The notes: generated from the letters alone by a model not told the origin. Positions 17,977 through 28,176 are shown, counted from the stretch's first letter. The stretch is DNA of 64,000 nucleotides from Leptotrichia sp. HSP-342 (GCF_041199995.1 NZ_CP165646.1:992001-1056000), one strand, 5' to 3'. Translations and numbers: made by a program.

Positions 17977-18713
17977 AGACCTGTTTGACAACCTTGCGTA
18001 AAGAACAATATCAAGGTATAATAATACTGGTAATAAAATGATAAATAATGTTGAAAGAATAAAGAAACTTAAAGAAGAAAACTATCAGAAAATTTTTGGC
18101 ATTGAAAAGAACACTTTTGATAAAATGCTGAAATTTTGAACGAGGCATACAGAATTGAACATTTAAGAGGCGGACATCCATCAAAACTGTCTGTTCTTGA
18201 CAGACTTGTAATCATGCTTTCATGCTATCGTGACTATAGAACTATGGAAAATATTGCCTTTGAATATGGTGTTGCAAAAAGTACTATCTGTGAGAAGGAA
18301 AAAACATACGATAAAGGCTCAGATAGTGGCAGACGAAAAGGATTTAAGGATACTCAACGCCTCGTTTTCACACGGGAGCGTTCATGACTTCAGGCTGTTC
18401 TGTAGAGGTCGTGTGTATTTTTCAAAAGATGTCCTTTTAATTGCCGACAAGGGATACATAGGCATAGATAAGATACACGTCAACAGCTTGGTGCCTAAAA
18501 AATCGACAAAAAAGCATAAATTAACTAAAAAGGATAGAAAATACAATTCAATTATTTCAAGACGTAGAATTTACATAGAACATGTGAACAGGCATATCAC
18601 GAAATTTAGGATAGTGTCTACACGATATAGAAACAAGAGAAGAAAATTTGCCCTGAGATTTTCGTTAATTTGTGCAATTTATAATTTTCAACTATAGGTT
18701 ATCGAACAGGTCT
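17977..18713 (+). mobile_element. IS5-family-like element, internally deleted
   Basis: A 737-base element bounded by an imperfect 17-base inverted repeat (17977-17993 and 18697-18713; outer AGACCTGTT identical, 15 of 17 matching). The bases ATT flank both ends, compatible with a 3-base target duplication of IS5 subgroups. It contains the broken transposase at 18038-18697. The element is shorter than normal, and part of the gene is deleted. Confidence 0.7.
18038..18697 (+). pseudogene. IS5-family-like transposase with deletion and frameshifts
   Basis: Pieces in order: MINNVERIKKL... from ATG 18038, interrupted at 18139; RGGHPSKLSVLDRLVIMLSC with a helix-turn-helix ending GVAKSTICE (frame 18136-18300); then in another frame KHTIKAQIVADEK, GSVHDFRLF (second Asp region), LIADKGYIGI and, near the end, SRRRIYIEHVNRHITKFRI (last Glu). 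The domain order is that of DDE_Tnp_4 transposases. The segment that should lie between the helix-turn-helix and KHTIKAQ, including the first catalytic Asp, is missing. Not functional. Confidence 0.75.
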
Positions 18714-18779
18714 ATTACTTAATTTCTTTTTTCCTGTTTGATAATGTTTCTATTAACTTAATGTATTCCTTTATCCCTT

Positions 18780-19400
18780 ATCATCCAGTTCGCCTACCTT
18801 ATGACATGATACTTGTCTGCTATAATATCAGTATGTGGAAGATAGGAGTATACTGTATTTCTAAACTGTATGAACATTTTCATTCCAACTTTCTTTATTC
18901 TGTTTGAATGACAGAGCAGTAATTTTCTTATAGTTGATGATTTCTGGTTCAATCAGGACATGGTTTGTATCATATATTACCAATTAATACTTTTATTAGC
19001 TTTAAATTCATCAAGATAGACGTTCTCATAGTCCAGTTTCCTTTTTTGAACTTCAATGTCATGAAATATCCTCATGACAGTTGATATGCTTATATTTTCT
19101 TCTCTTCTTATCTGAGTGAATGACTTTATCTCTGAAAGCTTCCTTCTTATGCCATCCTTCACTTCATTTGAGATTATACAGTTCCTGTTTCTGCTTTTCT
19201 ATATGAAGTATAACTCTCCTATTTCTGTAACATAGGCTGCTTACATTAACAGTCCTGTAGTCAGATTCATTCTTCTGTTACAGTGGTTCAGTCTTATATC
19301 ATATCTTGTTCCGTATACATGATAGATATTACAGACAAGTACAACTTTTTCTATTTTTACTCCTTTTATTTCTGGTCTAAATGTGGTAAAATTATTTTGC
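18780..19400 (-). pseudogene. ISL3-type transposase remnant
   Basis: Minus-strand pieces recall an ISL3-family transposase: a run with FTQIRREENISISTVMRIFHD (helix-turn-helix), then ENVYLDEFKANK (the DEFK motif of the catalytic start) and, in a shifted frame, DIIADKYHVIR (second motif). Many stops interrupt it, and both ends are lost. It lies between the IS5-like element and the ISAs1 remnant. Confidence 0.6.
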
Positions 19401-19439
19401 ATAAATACAAATTTCTTTCTTATGTTCTTTTGGCAAAAA

Positions 19440-20274
19440 CATAATACTATAAAAGAGGCATAATATCATTAAAGCTGCTAAAAATGTCAGAAGATAACCA
19501 AAATCTAAAAGAATTGTTAGTATATACAAACGACAGACTTTAAAAATAAAACACAAATTATGTAACATTATTGTGATTACTCTTTTTGTTATGCTTACAA
19601 ATGTTGAATATTGGGAAGAAATTGAAGAATTTGAAAAACTGTATCTTAAAGCATTAAAAAGATACTTGGAGATTTCTTTCACACGATACTATTCAAAGGA
19701 TCATGACTACAATAGAGTCTGAAGTTACAGAAGTTCTTTTGACAAAAAGGATGGAACTAAAAATTTTAGGAGAAGATAAAAAAATAAGAAGGATATTGAA
19801 CATTGACGAAAAATCTTTGAACAGGATGAGAAATAAAAACAATAGCCCATTAGATATAGTATCTTCATATTCAAAAGAAGATGAGATATACTATTCACAA
19901 GTAGCAACTGAAGGAAAAGAGAATAAGATAAAAGCGATATTACGTCTGCTTGATAAAATCTCAATAAAAGGATATATAGTCACAATAGACGCAATAGAAA
20001 CTCAAAAAGAAATCATAAGGAAGATAGGGAAGAAACGGGGATAGGTGCATCAATTTTAGCCACGGAAGCAGACGGGAAAAAACAGAAACATAGAAGATAC
20101 TACATAATCAATATAGCAGGAGGAGTAGAGGAATTTATAAAAGCAGTAAGGAGATATATCATTAAATGTAAGAAGATATTTAAAATTATTTTTTGATATT
20201 ATAGAAAAGTTGTTGTTAAAAAATAGATAAATATAAAGAAATAGTTTAAAATATTCATGCGTTTGTCGTGCCTG
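19440..20274 (+). mobile_element. ISAs1-family remnant, second copy
   Basis: A deleted copy of the element at 3297-4563. Matching segments: the start (MSEDNQNLKELL near 19483), the core open frame 19703-20044 (IESEVTEVLLTKRMELK, NIDEKSLNRM, IVTIDAIETQKEI), a deletion of about 200 bases after KKRG, a short piece near 20045-20150, a second deletion, and the right end with the same terminal inverted repeat (TTCATGCGTTTGTCGTG ending near 20271). The left inverted repeat is gone. Inactive. Confidence 0.8.
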
Positions 20275-20287
20275 ATTTTTAAAAGAT

Positions 20288-20316
20288 TTGTAAAAATTTA
20301 TAAAAAATGGTATAAT
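20288..20316 (+). promoter_or_regulatory. Sigma70-type promoter for pnp
   Basis: TTGTAA (20288-20293), 17 bases, TATAAT (20311-20316). It lies just outside the right end of the ISAs1 remnant and gives a leader of about 115 bases. Confidence 0.6.
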
Positions 20317-20324
20317 TAAAAAAA

Positions 20325-20414
20325 TTTTAAGAAGGTATTTTGAGTAAGTAATTGTAAAGTTTTTTATTGGGAAAATGATAAAAGATTTTACTATTATTTG
20401 CTCCCTTCTTAAAA
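20325..20414 (+). promoter_or_regulatory. Long-range leader stem in front of pnp
   Basis: A perfect 11-bp inverted repeat (TTTTAAGAAGG 20325-20335 and CCTTCTTAAAA 20404-20414) encloses 68 bases. It lies between the promoter and the AGGAGG (20427-20432) of pnp. No T run follows, so it is not a plus-strand terminator. In E. coli the pnp leader forms a stem cut by RNase III and then used by PNPase to repress itself; this could be an analogue (inference). Confidence 0.55.
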
Positions 20415-20436
20415 AAAAGAAATTTTAGGAGGAAAA

Positions 20437-22542
20437 ATGTTTGAAGAGAAAATTTATGGTTTTAATTTAGGAAACCAGAAAATTAAAATAAGTACAGGGA
20501 AAATTGCACGTCAAGCTGGGGGATCTGTTGTTGTTCAATGTGGAGGAACAGTACTTTTGGTTACAGCGACTAGAAGTAAGGATGTTAGGGAAGGACAAGA
20601 TTTTTTCCCTTTAACAGTTGATTATATCGAAAAATTTTATGCATCTGGAAAATTTCCAGGCGGATTTATAAAAAGGGAAACTAAGCCAGGAACTGATGAA
20701 ATTTTGATTTCAAGATTGATTGACAGACCAATTAGACCTTTATTTCCAGAAGGATTTTTGAATGCAGTACACATTGTAGTTACGGTGCTTTCATATGATG
20801 AAGTGAATTATCCTGAAAATCTTGCTACAATTGGAGTTTCTACTGCTTTAGGATTATCAGATATTCCATTTGCAGGAACTGTGGCTGGAGTTACAGTTGG
20901 ATACATTAATGGAGAATACATCTTAAATCCAACAGGAGAACAATTATTAGAAAGTAAAATTCAATTGTCAGTCGCAGGGACAAAAGACGCTGTAACAATG
21001 GTAGAGGCTGGAGCTAAGGAAGTTTCTGAGGAAGTTATGCTGGAAGCGATTATGTTTGGGCATGAAAGAATTAAGGAAATTTGTGTTGAACAGGATAAAT
21101 TCCTTGCACAATTTGAAATTCAGAAATATGAATTTGAGAAAAAGGAAGTAGATTTTGAAATCAAGGAATTTATTGACAGTTTTGAAAATGAAGTTGAAAA
21201 GGCTATAATGACACCAGGTAAACTCGAAAAATATGAAGCGATTGATAACTTAGAAATAGAACTTTTTGAAAAATATGTTCAAAAACTTGAAAATGAAGAT
21301 AAAGAAATTGATGAAAATCTTGAAAAAGAATTTAAGAAATATTATAGAGATGTGGAAAAAAGACTTGTCAGAGATGCTATTTTATACAAGCAATACCGTG
21401 CTGACGGGCGTCAAACTACTGAAATCCGTCCAATTGATGTGGAAATAGATACACTTCCAGTGCCGCATGGTTCTGCATTGTTCACACGTGGAGAAACTCA
21501 GGCATTAGTTGTTGCAACACTTGGAAGTAAGGAAGATGAGCAAATTATCGACGGAATGGAAGATGAAACACGTAAAAAATTCTTCCTGCACTATAATTTC
21601 CCGCCATATTCAGTTGGAGAAGCAGGATTTATGAGAGCACCAGGAAGACGTGAGCTAGGACACGGAAATTTGGCTGAAAGAGCATTAAAATATGTTATGC
21701 CAGATACAGAAAAATTCCCATATACAGTAAGACTTATTTCTGAAATTACAGAATCAAATGGTTCATCATCACAGGCTTCAATTTGTGGAGGGTCTCTTGC
21801 ATTAATGGCAGCTGGAGTACCAATAAAATCTACAGTTGCAGGAATTGCAATGGGTCTTATAAAAGAAGGAGATACATTTACTGTACTTACTGATATTCAA
21901 GGGCTTGAAGATCATCTTGGAGATATGGACTTTAAAGTTGCAGGTACGAAAAATGGAATTACTGCAATTCAAATGGATATAAAAATTGAAGGAATTACAA
22001 GAGAAATAATGGAAATCGCTTTAAGACAGGCATTAGAAGGAAGATTGTTCATCATTGATAAGATGGAGGCAGTAATTAGTGAGCCAAGAGCACAAGTTGC
22101 TGAAAATGCACCAAAAATTGAGATTATTAAAATTAATCCTGATAAAATTGCTGGGCTTATTGGTCCAGGAGGAAAAGTTATTAGAGCAATTATTGATGAA
22201 ACTGGAGTTTCGATAGACATTGAAGACGACGGAACTGTTTCGATTTTCGGAAAAGAATCTGAAAATATGAAAAAAGCTTTAGAACTTGTTAAAAGACAAA
22301 CTCAGTCAGTTGAGTTAAATGAAATTTATGAAGGAAAAGTTACAAAACTGATGAAATTTGGTGCATTTGTGGAAGTGTTGCCAGGAAAAGAAGGACTTTT
22401 ACATATTTCTGAAATTAGCAATAAGAGAGTGGAAAAAACTGAAGATGCTTTAAAAGAAGGGCAAAATGTCAGAGTCAAGGTAATTTCAATGGAAAGTGAA
22501 GATAAATTTAACTTAAGCATGAAGGCATTGCAGCAGCAATAA
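20437..22542 (+). CDS. pnp: Polyribonucleotide nucleotidyltransferase (PNPase)
   Basis: A 701-residue PNPase, full length. It degrades RNA 3' to 5' with phosphate, releasing nucleoside diphosphates, and is part of the RNA decay machinery. Domains: first RNase PH-like (about 5-230; [21 protein letters not shown] with phosphate-site residues), helical linker (about 235-315, unusually rich in Glu/Lys), second catalytic RNase PH-like (about 316-545; [51 protein letters not shown]), KH (about 560-615; [11 protein letters not shown]) and S1 (about 620-700; [20 protein letters not shown]). AGGAGG precedes the ATG. pgsA follows after 28 bases. Confidence 0.97.
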   Translation: MFEEKIYGFNLGNQKIKISTGKIARQAGGSVVVQCGGTVLLVTATRSKDVREGQDFFPLTVDYIEKFYASGKFPGGFIKRETKPGTDEILISRLIDRPIRPLFPEGFLNAVHIVVTVLSYDEVNYPENLATIGVSTALGLSDIPFAGTVAGVTVGYINGEYILNPTGEQLLESKIQLSVAGTKDAVTMVEAGAKEVSEEVMLEAIMFGHERIKEICVEQDKFLAQFEIQKYEFEKKEVDFEIKEFIDSFENEVEKAIMTPGKLEKYEAIDNLEIELFEKYVQKLENEDKEIDENLEKEFKKYYRDVEKRLVRDAILYKQYRADGRQTTEIRPIDVEIDTLPVPHGSALFTRGETQALVVATLGSKEDEQIIDGMEDETRKKFFLHYNFPPYSVGEAGFMRAPGRRELGHGNLAERALKYVMPDTEKFPYTVRLISEITESNGSSSQASICGGSLALMAAGVPIKSTVAGIAMGLIKEGDTFTVLTDIQGLEDHLGDMDFKVAGTKNGITAIQMDIKIEGITREIMEIALRQALEGRLFIIDKMEAVISEPRAQVAENAPKIEIIKINPDKIAGLIGPGGKVIRAIIDETGVSIDIEDDGTVSIFGKESENMKKALELVKRQTQSVELNEIYEGKVTKLMKFGAFVEVLPGKEGLLHISEISNKRVEKTEDALKEGQNVRVKVISMESEDKFNLSMKALQQQ

Positions 22543-22570
22543 CATTATATTATAAAGGAGCGTGAAAGGT

Positions 22571-23125
22571 ATGAAAATGAATTTACCTAATAAATTAGCC
22601 ATATTAAGAATAATTCTAGTTATACCATTTGTCATTTTTTTAAGTTTAGCTTTGGAAGTTTCAGATAATACAGCAGTTTCTGTGACGATGAGAGTATTTG
22701 CAACGATTATCTTTGTAGGAGCGTCTATAACAGATTATTATGATGGGAAAATTGCAAGAAAATATAACTTGATTACAAATTTAGGAAAACTGCTAGATCC
22801 TTTAGCAGATAAAATTCTTGTTATTTCGGCTTTAGTGACACTTGCAAAATTTAGTCAGATTAGCCTATGGTTTGTGATAGTTATAATATTTAGAGAATTA
22901 ATGATAACAGGGCTTCGTTCAATTGTAGCAGCTGAAGGGGTTGTTATTGCAGCAGAAAGTCTTGGAAAGTGGAAGACTGCGACTCAGATGGTAGCACTTA
23001 CATTAATAATTTTAATACCTTTCAGTTTTACAATAAATAATATTTTATTACTTATTCCACTTATATTAACAATAGTCTCAGGAGTTGAATATGTTGTAAA
23101 ATGTAAAAATGTTCTAAATAAATAA
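22571..23125 (+). CDS. pgsA: CDP-diacylglycerol--glycerol-3-phosphate 3-phosphatidyltransferase
   Basis: A 184-residue integral membrane enzyme making phosphatidylglycerol phosphate from CDP-diacylglycerol and glycerol 3-phosphate. It has the LPNKLAILRI start typical of PgsA and the CDP-alcohol phosphotransferase motif D-G-x2-A-R-x8-G-x3-D-x3-D, seen as YDGKIARKYNLITNLGKLLD followed by PLADK (about 58-82). Further hydrophobic helices follow (about 85-180). Start is ATG 22571, 10 bases after AAAGGAG; GTG 22562 is too close to that site. Likely in one transcript with pnp and the following YggT gene. Confidence 0.93.
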   Translation: MKMNLPNKLAILRIILVIPFVIFLSLALEVSDNTAVSVTMRVFATIIFVGASITDYYDGKIARKYNLITNLGKLLDPLADKILVISALVTLAKFSQISLWFVIVIIFRELMITGLRSIVAAEGVVIAAESLGKWKTATQMVALTLIILIPFSFTINNILLLIPLILTIVSGVEYVVKCKNVLNK

Positions 23126-23161
23126 AATAATAACCTTTTTAAATTTTTTGGAGGTGTGATT

Positions 23162-23431
23162 TTGGATATTGTTATAGCAGTGATATTAAAACTGTTTGAT
23201 TTATATGCTCTTCTTATTTTAGTAAATATTTTGGGAACTTGGATTGATCCATATAATCAAATAGGACTTTTTCAATGGGTAAGAAAAGTTACAGAGCCAT
23301 ATTTACGGATGTTTAAAATAATAATTCCGATTGGAAGTATGAATCTTGATATTTCGGCAATGCTAGGATTAATGATTTTGGAATTGATAAAAGAAATTTT
23401 TGTAAGAACCGTTTTGTTAGGCTCATTTTAA
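23162..23431 (+). CDS. YggT family membrane protein
   Basis: An 89-residue protein with two hydrophobic segments (about 1-22 and 60-85). Between them is the YggT signature: a short loop with Asp-Pro (GTWIDPYNQ), then VRKVTEPYLRMFKIIIPIGSMNLDISAM. YggT proteins are small membrane proteins linked to cell-division or sec/osmotic functions in various bacteria; their exact role is unsettled. Start chosen at TTG 23162, 7 bases after GGAGG; a GTG at 23156 is too close to it. It follows pgsA by 36 bases. Confidence 0.85.
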   Translation: MDIVIAVILKLFDLYALLILVNILGTWIDPYNQIGLFQWVRKVTEPYLRMFKIIIPIGSMNLDISAMLGLMILELIKEIFVRTVLLGSF

Positions 23432-23602
23432 ATATAAAAATATTAAAATTTTGCTCATTTACTAAATAAAATTTAGAAAAACTAAGATAAAAAAAAATGA
23501 GAATATTATTTTTTCTAAGAAAAGAGGAGTAAAATAACTAGCATTATAAAGGTTTTAAAATCTAAAAAATATAAATTTTATGAAAGAGGAGACTTTAAAA
23601 GT

Positions 23603-24742
23603 ATGAAATTAAAAAGACTTTTGACCACATCTTTTATGGCGGCAGCACTTACAGCAACAGCTGCAGTTTCAAAAGATACAGATATTTTGCATAATAAGCA
23701 AATTGTTCAAAATACAAATATTACAGGAGATATGTACAGTGCGCAAAATGCGTTTTCAGCAGTCTATGAAAAGGCGAAAGATTCAGTTGTAAATATTAGA
23801 ACTAAGAAAACAATTGTTGTGGAAACTTATAACCCGCTTGAAGCATTTTTATTCGGAACATCTGGGAGAAGACAGCAAAGACGTGAATCAGGAAGTTTAG
23901 GTTCAGGATTTATAATTTCAAGTGATGGATATATGATGACAAACAATCACGTTATTGACGGAGCAGATGAAATTTATGTAAAATTATCTGATGGGCATGA
24001 ATATTTAGCAAAATTAGTTGGAACATCGCCAGAAGTGGATATTGCAATTTTAAAAGTAAATGCAAACAGAACATTTAAACCATTAAAATTTGCCGACTCA
24101 GATAATATAAAAATTGGACACTGGGCAATTGCATTTGGTAATCCGTTAGGACTGAACAGTTCGATGACTGTTGGAGTAGTTGGAGCTTCTGGAAGAAGTT
24201 CACTTGGAATTGAACAAGTTGAAAATTTTATTCAGACAGATGCTTCTATTAATCAGGGAAATAGTGGTGGACCGCTTCTTAACATTAATGGGGATGTTAT
24301 TGGTGTAAACACTGCCATTTATTCTCCAAATGGTGGAAGTGTTGGATTAAGTTTTGCAATTCCATCAAACTTGGCTGAAAATGTAAAAGACTCTATAATA
24401 AAAAATGGTAAATATGAACGTCCATATATTGGGATTTCAGTGCTTGATTTAACTCCTGAATTGAAAAAAGAAAGAAGAATTTCATATTCAACAGGTATTT
24501 TGATTCAACAAATTTATCCAAATTCGCCAGCAGCAAAATATGGATTAAAAGTTAATGATTTAATTCTTGAAATCAATGGAAAACGTGTAACGTCAGCAGG
24601 ATCATTTATTGGAGAAATTGCGGCTAAAAAAATTGGTGAAACAGTTAACTTAAAAGTAGTATCAAATGGAACTGAAAAAAATATTTCTATGAAATTGGAA
24701 GCGTTTAACTATCAGCAACAAAGAACTCAGCAAAGAAGATAA
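23603..24742 (+). CDS. HtrA/DegP-type periplasmic serine protease
   Basis: A 379-residue exported protease with a signal peptide (1-22, ending AAVS), a trypsin-like domain (about 48-265) and one PDZ domain (about 275-365). The catalytic triad is visible: His116 in TNNHVIDG, Asp146 in VDIAILKV and Ser221 in GNSGGPLLN. A Q/R-rich loop at 89-97 corresponds to the regulatory LA loop. The protein ends QQQRTQQRR, an unusual polar tail. With a single PDZ domain it resembles DegS/HtrA more than two-PDZ DegP. Such enzymes clear or sense misfolded envelope proteins. It has AGAGGAG in front and its own terminator. Confidence 0.93.
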   Translation: MKLKRLLTTSFMAAALTATAAVSKDTDILHNKQIVQNTNITGDMYSAQNAFSAVYEKAKDSVVNIRTKKTIVVETYNPLEAFLFGTSGRRQQRRESGSLGSGFIISSDGYMMTNNHVIDGADEIYVKLSDGHEYLAKLVGTSPEVDIAILKVNANRTFKPLKFADSDNIKIGHWAIAFGNPLGLNSSMTVGVVGASGRSSLGIEQVENFIQTDASINQGNSGGPLLNINGDVIGVNTAIYSPNGGSVGLSFAIPSNLAENVKDSIIKNGKYERPYIGISVLDLTPELKKERRISYSTGILIQQIYPNSPAAKYGLKVNDLILEINGKRVTSAGSFIGEIAAKKIGETVNLKVVSNGTEKNISMKLEAFNYQQQRTQQRR

Positions 24743-24761
24743 AAAATTATCAATTATAAAA

Positions 24762-24800
24762 ATAGGCTTTCCCAAAATATTGTGAGATAGCCTGTTTTTT
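24762..24800 (+). terminator. Terminator after the HtrA-type protease gene
   Basis: AATAGGCT/AGCCT hairpin (stem AGGCT 24764-24768 with AGCCT 24789-24793) followed by TGTTTTTTATTTTATT. It may also serve the convergent kinase gene. Confidence 0.6.
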
Positions 24801-24810
24801 ATTTTATTAT

Positions 24811-26112
24811 TTATTTATTTTCGTAATTAATTTTTGCAAATTGAATTTTTACATCAATTCCATCCTTTCTATTTTCTATATAAATTTCTCCATCATTTAG
24901 TAATATTATATCTTTCATAATTGGAAGTCCAAGTCCTGCTCCTTTTTTAGCATTTTTACCTTGAAAATTTCGATTAAATAAATTTTTCTTTTCTTCGTCA
25001 GGAATCCTGTCTCCATAATTTCTTACAATAATTTCAACTGTTTCATCTTCTTTTACAAGTAATTCGATATTACCGATAGAGTATTTTATACTATTATCAA
25101 TTAATCCACGTAAAACTTCTGAAATTAAATTTTTATCAACAAAAATGTTTATCTCATTATCTACTTTTATTATAATTTTATTTTTTATATTTAAAAGTTC
25201 GTAATCTTTTTTTATTTTTTCGAAAAGTTGTTTTACATTTGTAATCTCTTTTTTTATAGTTATTTTTTCAAGATTTGAATTTAGAAACAAAGTATTTATT
25301 ATTCTTTCAATATTTTTTACTTCAAGATTTAAATTTTCGATGGCTTCATTTAATAAATCTTTATCGTCTCTTGCCCATTGCAGTATATCAAGATAGCCTT
25401 TCATTATGGCAAGTGGTGTTTTTAATTCATGTGATACGTTTGAAGTAAAATTTTTTTGGCTTTTTATAATTTCCTTTTTTTTATTAAAAGTTTCATTTAA
25501 AACATCAATCAGTTCACCAATTTCGTCATCTCGCTTTTTTGTTAACTGTATGTTAATGTTGTGTTTACTCATTTCATTACTTTGAGAAATTATATTTGAA
25601 AGCGGATTTAGTACATGTTCTGCTACAATTTTGGAAATTATGACAATTGAAATTGTTATTAGAACAAACATTGCAATCATAACATACAAAAGTTCATGTG
25701 CTTCCATAAATTCAAAATTTCTTATGGCATAGTATTTTGCATTGTGTCCAGTATAGATTTTTTTGTAGATAAATCTATCCCATTTTGTTTTAAGTTTGTT
25801 TGACTCAAATTTTTTTAACTTAAAACTATCTTTATCATCTGATAAATAACTAAATTTTCCATTTTTCTCGACTGCAAGGGAAATGTATTCTTTATCAGCA
25901 TAATCATAATTTCTATAAGTTTCTTTTAATTTATTGTCAGGAACTTCATCCAATTTTTTTATAACAGTTGGAAGTAATTTATCCATTTCTTTAGTTTCAG
26001 CTTCAACAGCTGTGTGAATTAAAAAAATTGTCATTGCCAAAATGATGACAAATGAAATAAAAACAAGGCTTACTGTATTTGCAATAATTATTTTATCTTT
26101 TATTTTTTTCAT
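24811..26112 (-). CDS. Sensor histidine kinase
   Basis: A 433-residue inner-membrane kinase. Two membrane helices (about 10-34 and 141-162) flank an extracytoplasmic sensor of about 105 residues. A HAMP-like region follows (163-215), then the dimerisation domain with the phospho-acceptor His228 in SNVSHELKTPLA, and an ATPase domain with the N box (LRGLIDNSIKYS), a G1-type DRIPDEEK segment and GAGLGLPIMKDII. The sensor has no recognised ligand. It overlaps the response regulator gene upstream by four bases (ATGA), so the two are translationally coupled. Signal and targets are unknown. Confidence 0.92.
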   Translation of the reverse strand: MKKIKDKIIIANTVSLVFISFVIILAMTIFLIHTAVEAETKEMDKLLPTVIKKLDEVPDNKLKETYRNYDYADKEYISLAVEKNGKFSYLSDDKDSFKLKKFESNKLKTKWDRFIYKKIYTGHNAKYYAIRNFEFMEAHELLYVMIAMFVLITISIVIISKIVAEHVLNPLSNIISQSNEMSKHNINIQLTKKRDDEIGELIDVLNETFNKKKEIIKSQKNFTSNVSHELKTPLAIMKGYLDILQWARDDKDLLNEAIENLNLEVKNIERIINTLFLNSNLEKITIKKEITNVKQLFEKIKKDYELLNIKNKIIIKVDNEINIFVDKNLISEVLRGLIDNSIKYSIGNIELLVKEDETVEIIVRNYGDRIPDEEKKNLFNRNFQGKNAKKGAGLGLPIMKDIILLNDGEIYIENRKDGIDVKIQFAKINYENK

Positions 26113-26756
26113 ATTTTTAAAATATAACCAATTCCTCTCACAGTTTTTATTTTTTCTTTTCCAATTTTTTGCCTAATTTTTTTTATTGTTGTATCAAGAA
26201 GATTGTCGCTTGCTTCCCATCCCCATATTTTTTCTACGATTTTATCACGCAAAACTATTTCTTCTTTATTTTCAATTAACAATTTCACTAGCTCAAATTC
26301 TGTTTTTGTAAGCAAAATAGGAGTATTTTCCAAAGATGCGGAATAATTTTCCATATTTAATTTTAAAGTTTTGTAGATAATTTGTGAAATTTTTTCTTTT
26401 CTAATATTTATATTAATCCTTGCTTCAAGTTCTAAAAAATCAAAGGGTTTGGTAACATAGTCGCTTGCTCCAGATTTTAACAATTCAACTTTCTCTTCTA
26501 CGTTATTTTTAGCAGATACGACAATTATGGGGACTTTTGATATTTTTCTAACATTTTTACAGACTTCATTTCCCTCCATAGAAGGAAGCCCTAAATCTAA
26601 AAGAATTAAGTCATAAAACTCTCTTTTTCCATTAATTTCGTTTAATGCGTCAATTCCATTTTCAAGTATTGTTATTTCATGATTTTTTCGTTCTAGCTGT
26701 AATTTCAAAATTCGTGATATTTTTTTATCATCTTCAACAATCAGTATTTTTCCCAT
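26109..26756 (-). CDS. OmpR-family response regulator
   Basis: A 215-residue regulator: receiver domain (1-115) with acidic pair ED8-D9 region (VEDDKK), phospho-acceptor Asp54 in LLDLGLPSMEG, conserved Ser/Ala switch in VVSAKN and Lys in VTKPFDF; and a winged-helix DNA-binding domain (about 125-213; LTKTEFELVKLLIENK, then a short DTTIKKIRQKIG recognition helix and TVRGIGYIL end). It is the partner of the kinase that follows with a 4-base overlap. The helix before the wing is shorter than usual (WGWEASDNLLDTTIKKIRQK). The gene pair faces away from the PAP2 gene. Confidence 0.93.
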   Translation of the reverse strand: MGKILIVEDDKKISRILKLQLERKNHEITILENGIDALNEINGKREFYDLILLDLGLPSMEGNEVCKNVRKISKVPIIVVSAKNNVEEKVELLKSGASDYVTKPFDFLELEARININIRKEKISQIIYKTLKLNMENYSASLENTPILLTKTEFELVKLLIENKEEIVLRDKIVEKIWGWEASDNLLDTTIKKIRQKIGKEKIKTVRGIGYILKI

Positions 26757-26925
26757 CTTTCCTCTTTCTAAAATTTATTCAGGTTAAATTCATTTTTTAA
26801 TTTGCTTTTTATGGTATTATTACATCATCAAATATATTATATCTTAAATTAAGTGAAATAAAAAGATATAATTCAAATTTATTTTTTTATAATTTATTTA
26901 AACTAAAACAAAATAGGAGAAGGTG

Positions 26926-27621
26926 ATGCCGTTGCAACTAACTAATAATATTTTTTTTATTGACAGATTCTTTTTTAAACATTTATCTTTTTTTTCAAAG
27001 TCTAGTATTTTTTATAATTCTAAAAATATTGAAAAATTTTTTCGTATAATTACTAAATTTGGGGAAGGGTATTTCGAATTATCATTAATTCTTATATTAT
27101 TTTTGTTTATTTTTTTAAACAAAAAGAAATCCCACATTTTTAAAAAATATATTACAGGTATCTTTTTTACTTTATTTTTTACTCAAATAACTGTAAATTT
27201 ATTTAAACTTTTGTTTGGAAGAGCGAGACCTTCAGTAACGGCAAATCCAGAGAAATTTTATGGAGTTTTAAGTTTAATAAAAAATAACTTTCTTTTTGAA
27301 GGTGACTACGCCTCTTTTCCTTCGGGGCATACAATTACTATTTGGGGAACAATTTGGATTTTAAGTTTTTTTATAAAAAGTAGATATATCAAAACGTTAT
27401 TATTTCTTTTAGGATTTTTAGTAGGAATTAGCCGTATTTATCTGGTGTATCATTGGACTACTGATGTTATTGCCAGCATTATTATTTCATATTTTATTGC
27501 AAAATTTGTGTACAATAGAATGCATGGAATCAGTTTCGTAAAAGACTCTGTTTATGGTAAAAAAGTTAAAAAGATAGGCAGAATTAAACGAAAGAGAGAA
27601 AAACTAGGAGTAGTCAATTAA
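26926..27621 (+). CDS. PAP2-family membrane phosphatase
   Basis: A 231-residue membrane protein with about five hydrophobic helices and the three PAP2 motifs: KLLFGRARP (about 99-107), PSGHT (about 137-141, with the catalytic His) and SRIYLVYHWTTDV (about 176-188). This superfamily removes phosphate from lipid phosphates such as phosphatidic acid, phosphatidylglycerol phosphate or undecaprenyl pyrophosphate. A very basic tail (KKVKKIGRIKRKREK) follows the last helix. Start ATG 26926 lies 6 bases after AGGAG; a GTG directly before it is possible too. Substrate cannot be told from sequence; with pgsA nearby a PGP phosphatase role is only a possibility. Confidence 0.87.
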   Translation: MPLQLTNNIFFIDRFFFKHLSFFSKSSIFYNSKNIEKFFRIITKFGEGYFELSLILILFLFIFLNKKKSHIFKKYITGIFFTLFFTQITVNLFKLLFGRARPSVTANPEKFYGVLSLIKNNFLFEGDYASFPSGHTITIWGTIWILSFFIKSRYIKTLLFLLGFLVGISRIYLVYHWTTDVIASIIISYFIAKFVYNRMHGISFVKDSVYGKKVKKIGRIKRKREKLGVVN

Positions 27622-27659
27622 TCAAAAATTTAACAAGGAAGAATAATTACTTGAAATTT

Positions 27660-28000
27660 ATACAAAAGGGGCTGTCTCAAAATGATTAAAATTTTGAGTT
27701 CAGCTTTTATTTTTTTATGAACATATTTTCTTAAATTATAGCCAATAGCAAACAGTATGACTTCAACTTTAGTTTTAGATTTTTCACGGTATTTAAAGCG
27801 TTTGAATTTCATGTTCTGTTTTAACACTCCAAATGCCCCTTCAACCTGAATGCTTCTATTCATTCTAAGTATTATCCCTTTTTCTGTTGTTATATTTTCC
27901 TGTGACTGTTTTCTATATCTTAAAAAATTATCAGCTACATAAAGTTTTTTGTTATGAGATATCTTTTTACATTTTTCTGCAAAGGGACATCTCCTTTTTT
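27660..28000 (-). mobile_element. IS1182-family transposase 3' remnant with terminal repeat
   Basis: On the minus strand the last ~110 codons of an IS1182-type transposase are readable: RRCPFAEKCKK (cysteine segment), LYVADNFLRYRKQSQENI, then RMNRSIQVEGAFGVLKQ and ILFAIGYNLRKYVHKK. The element end GGGGCTGTCTCAAAA at 27668-27682 looks like the usual IS1182 terminal repeat. The remaining ~1.2 kb upstream is lost. The rest of the gap to 28170 is AT-rich with no supported gene. Confidence 0.8.
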
Positions 28001-28176
28001 TATATAAATTAATTTTTTTTGATAATATTTTTCAAAACAATTTATTTGATATTCAAATAATAAAAAGTTTGATTAAGAAACAAGATTTGAATATACAAAA
28101 AGGCTGTATTTATTAGCTTAAAATAAAAGATTTATAATATATATGCAATTATATAAAAAATATATAATATATATTG

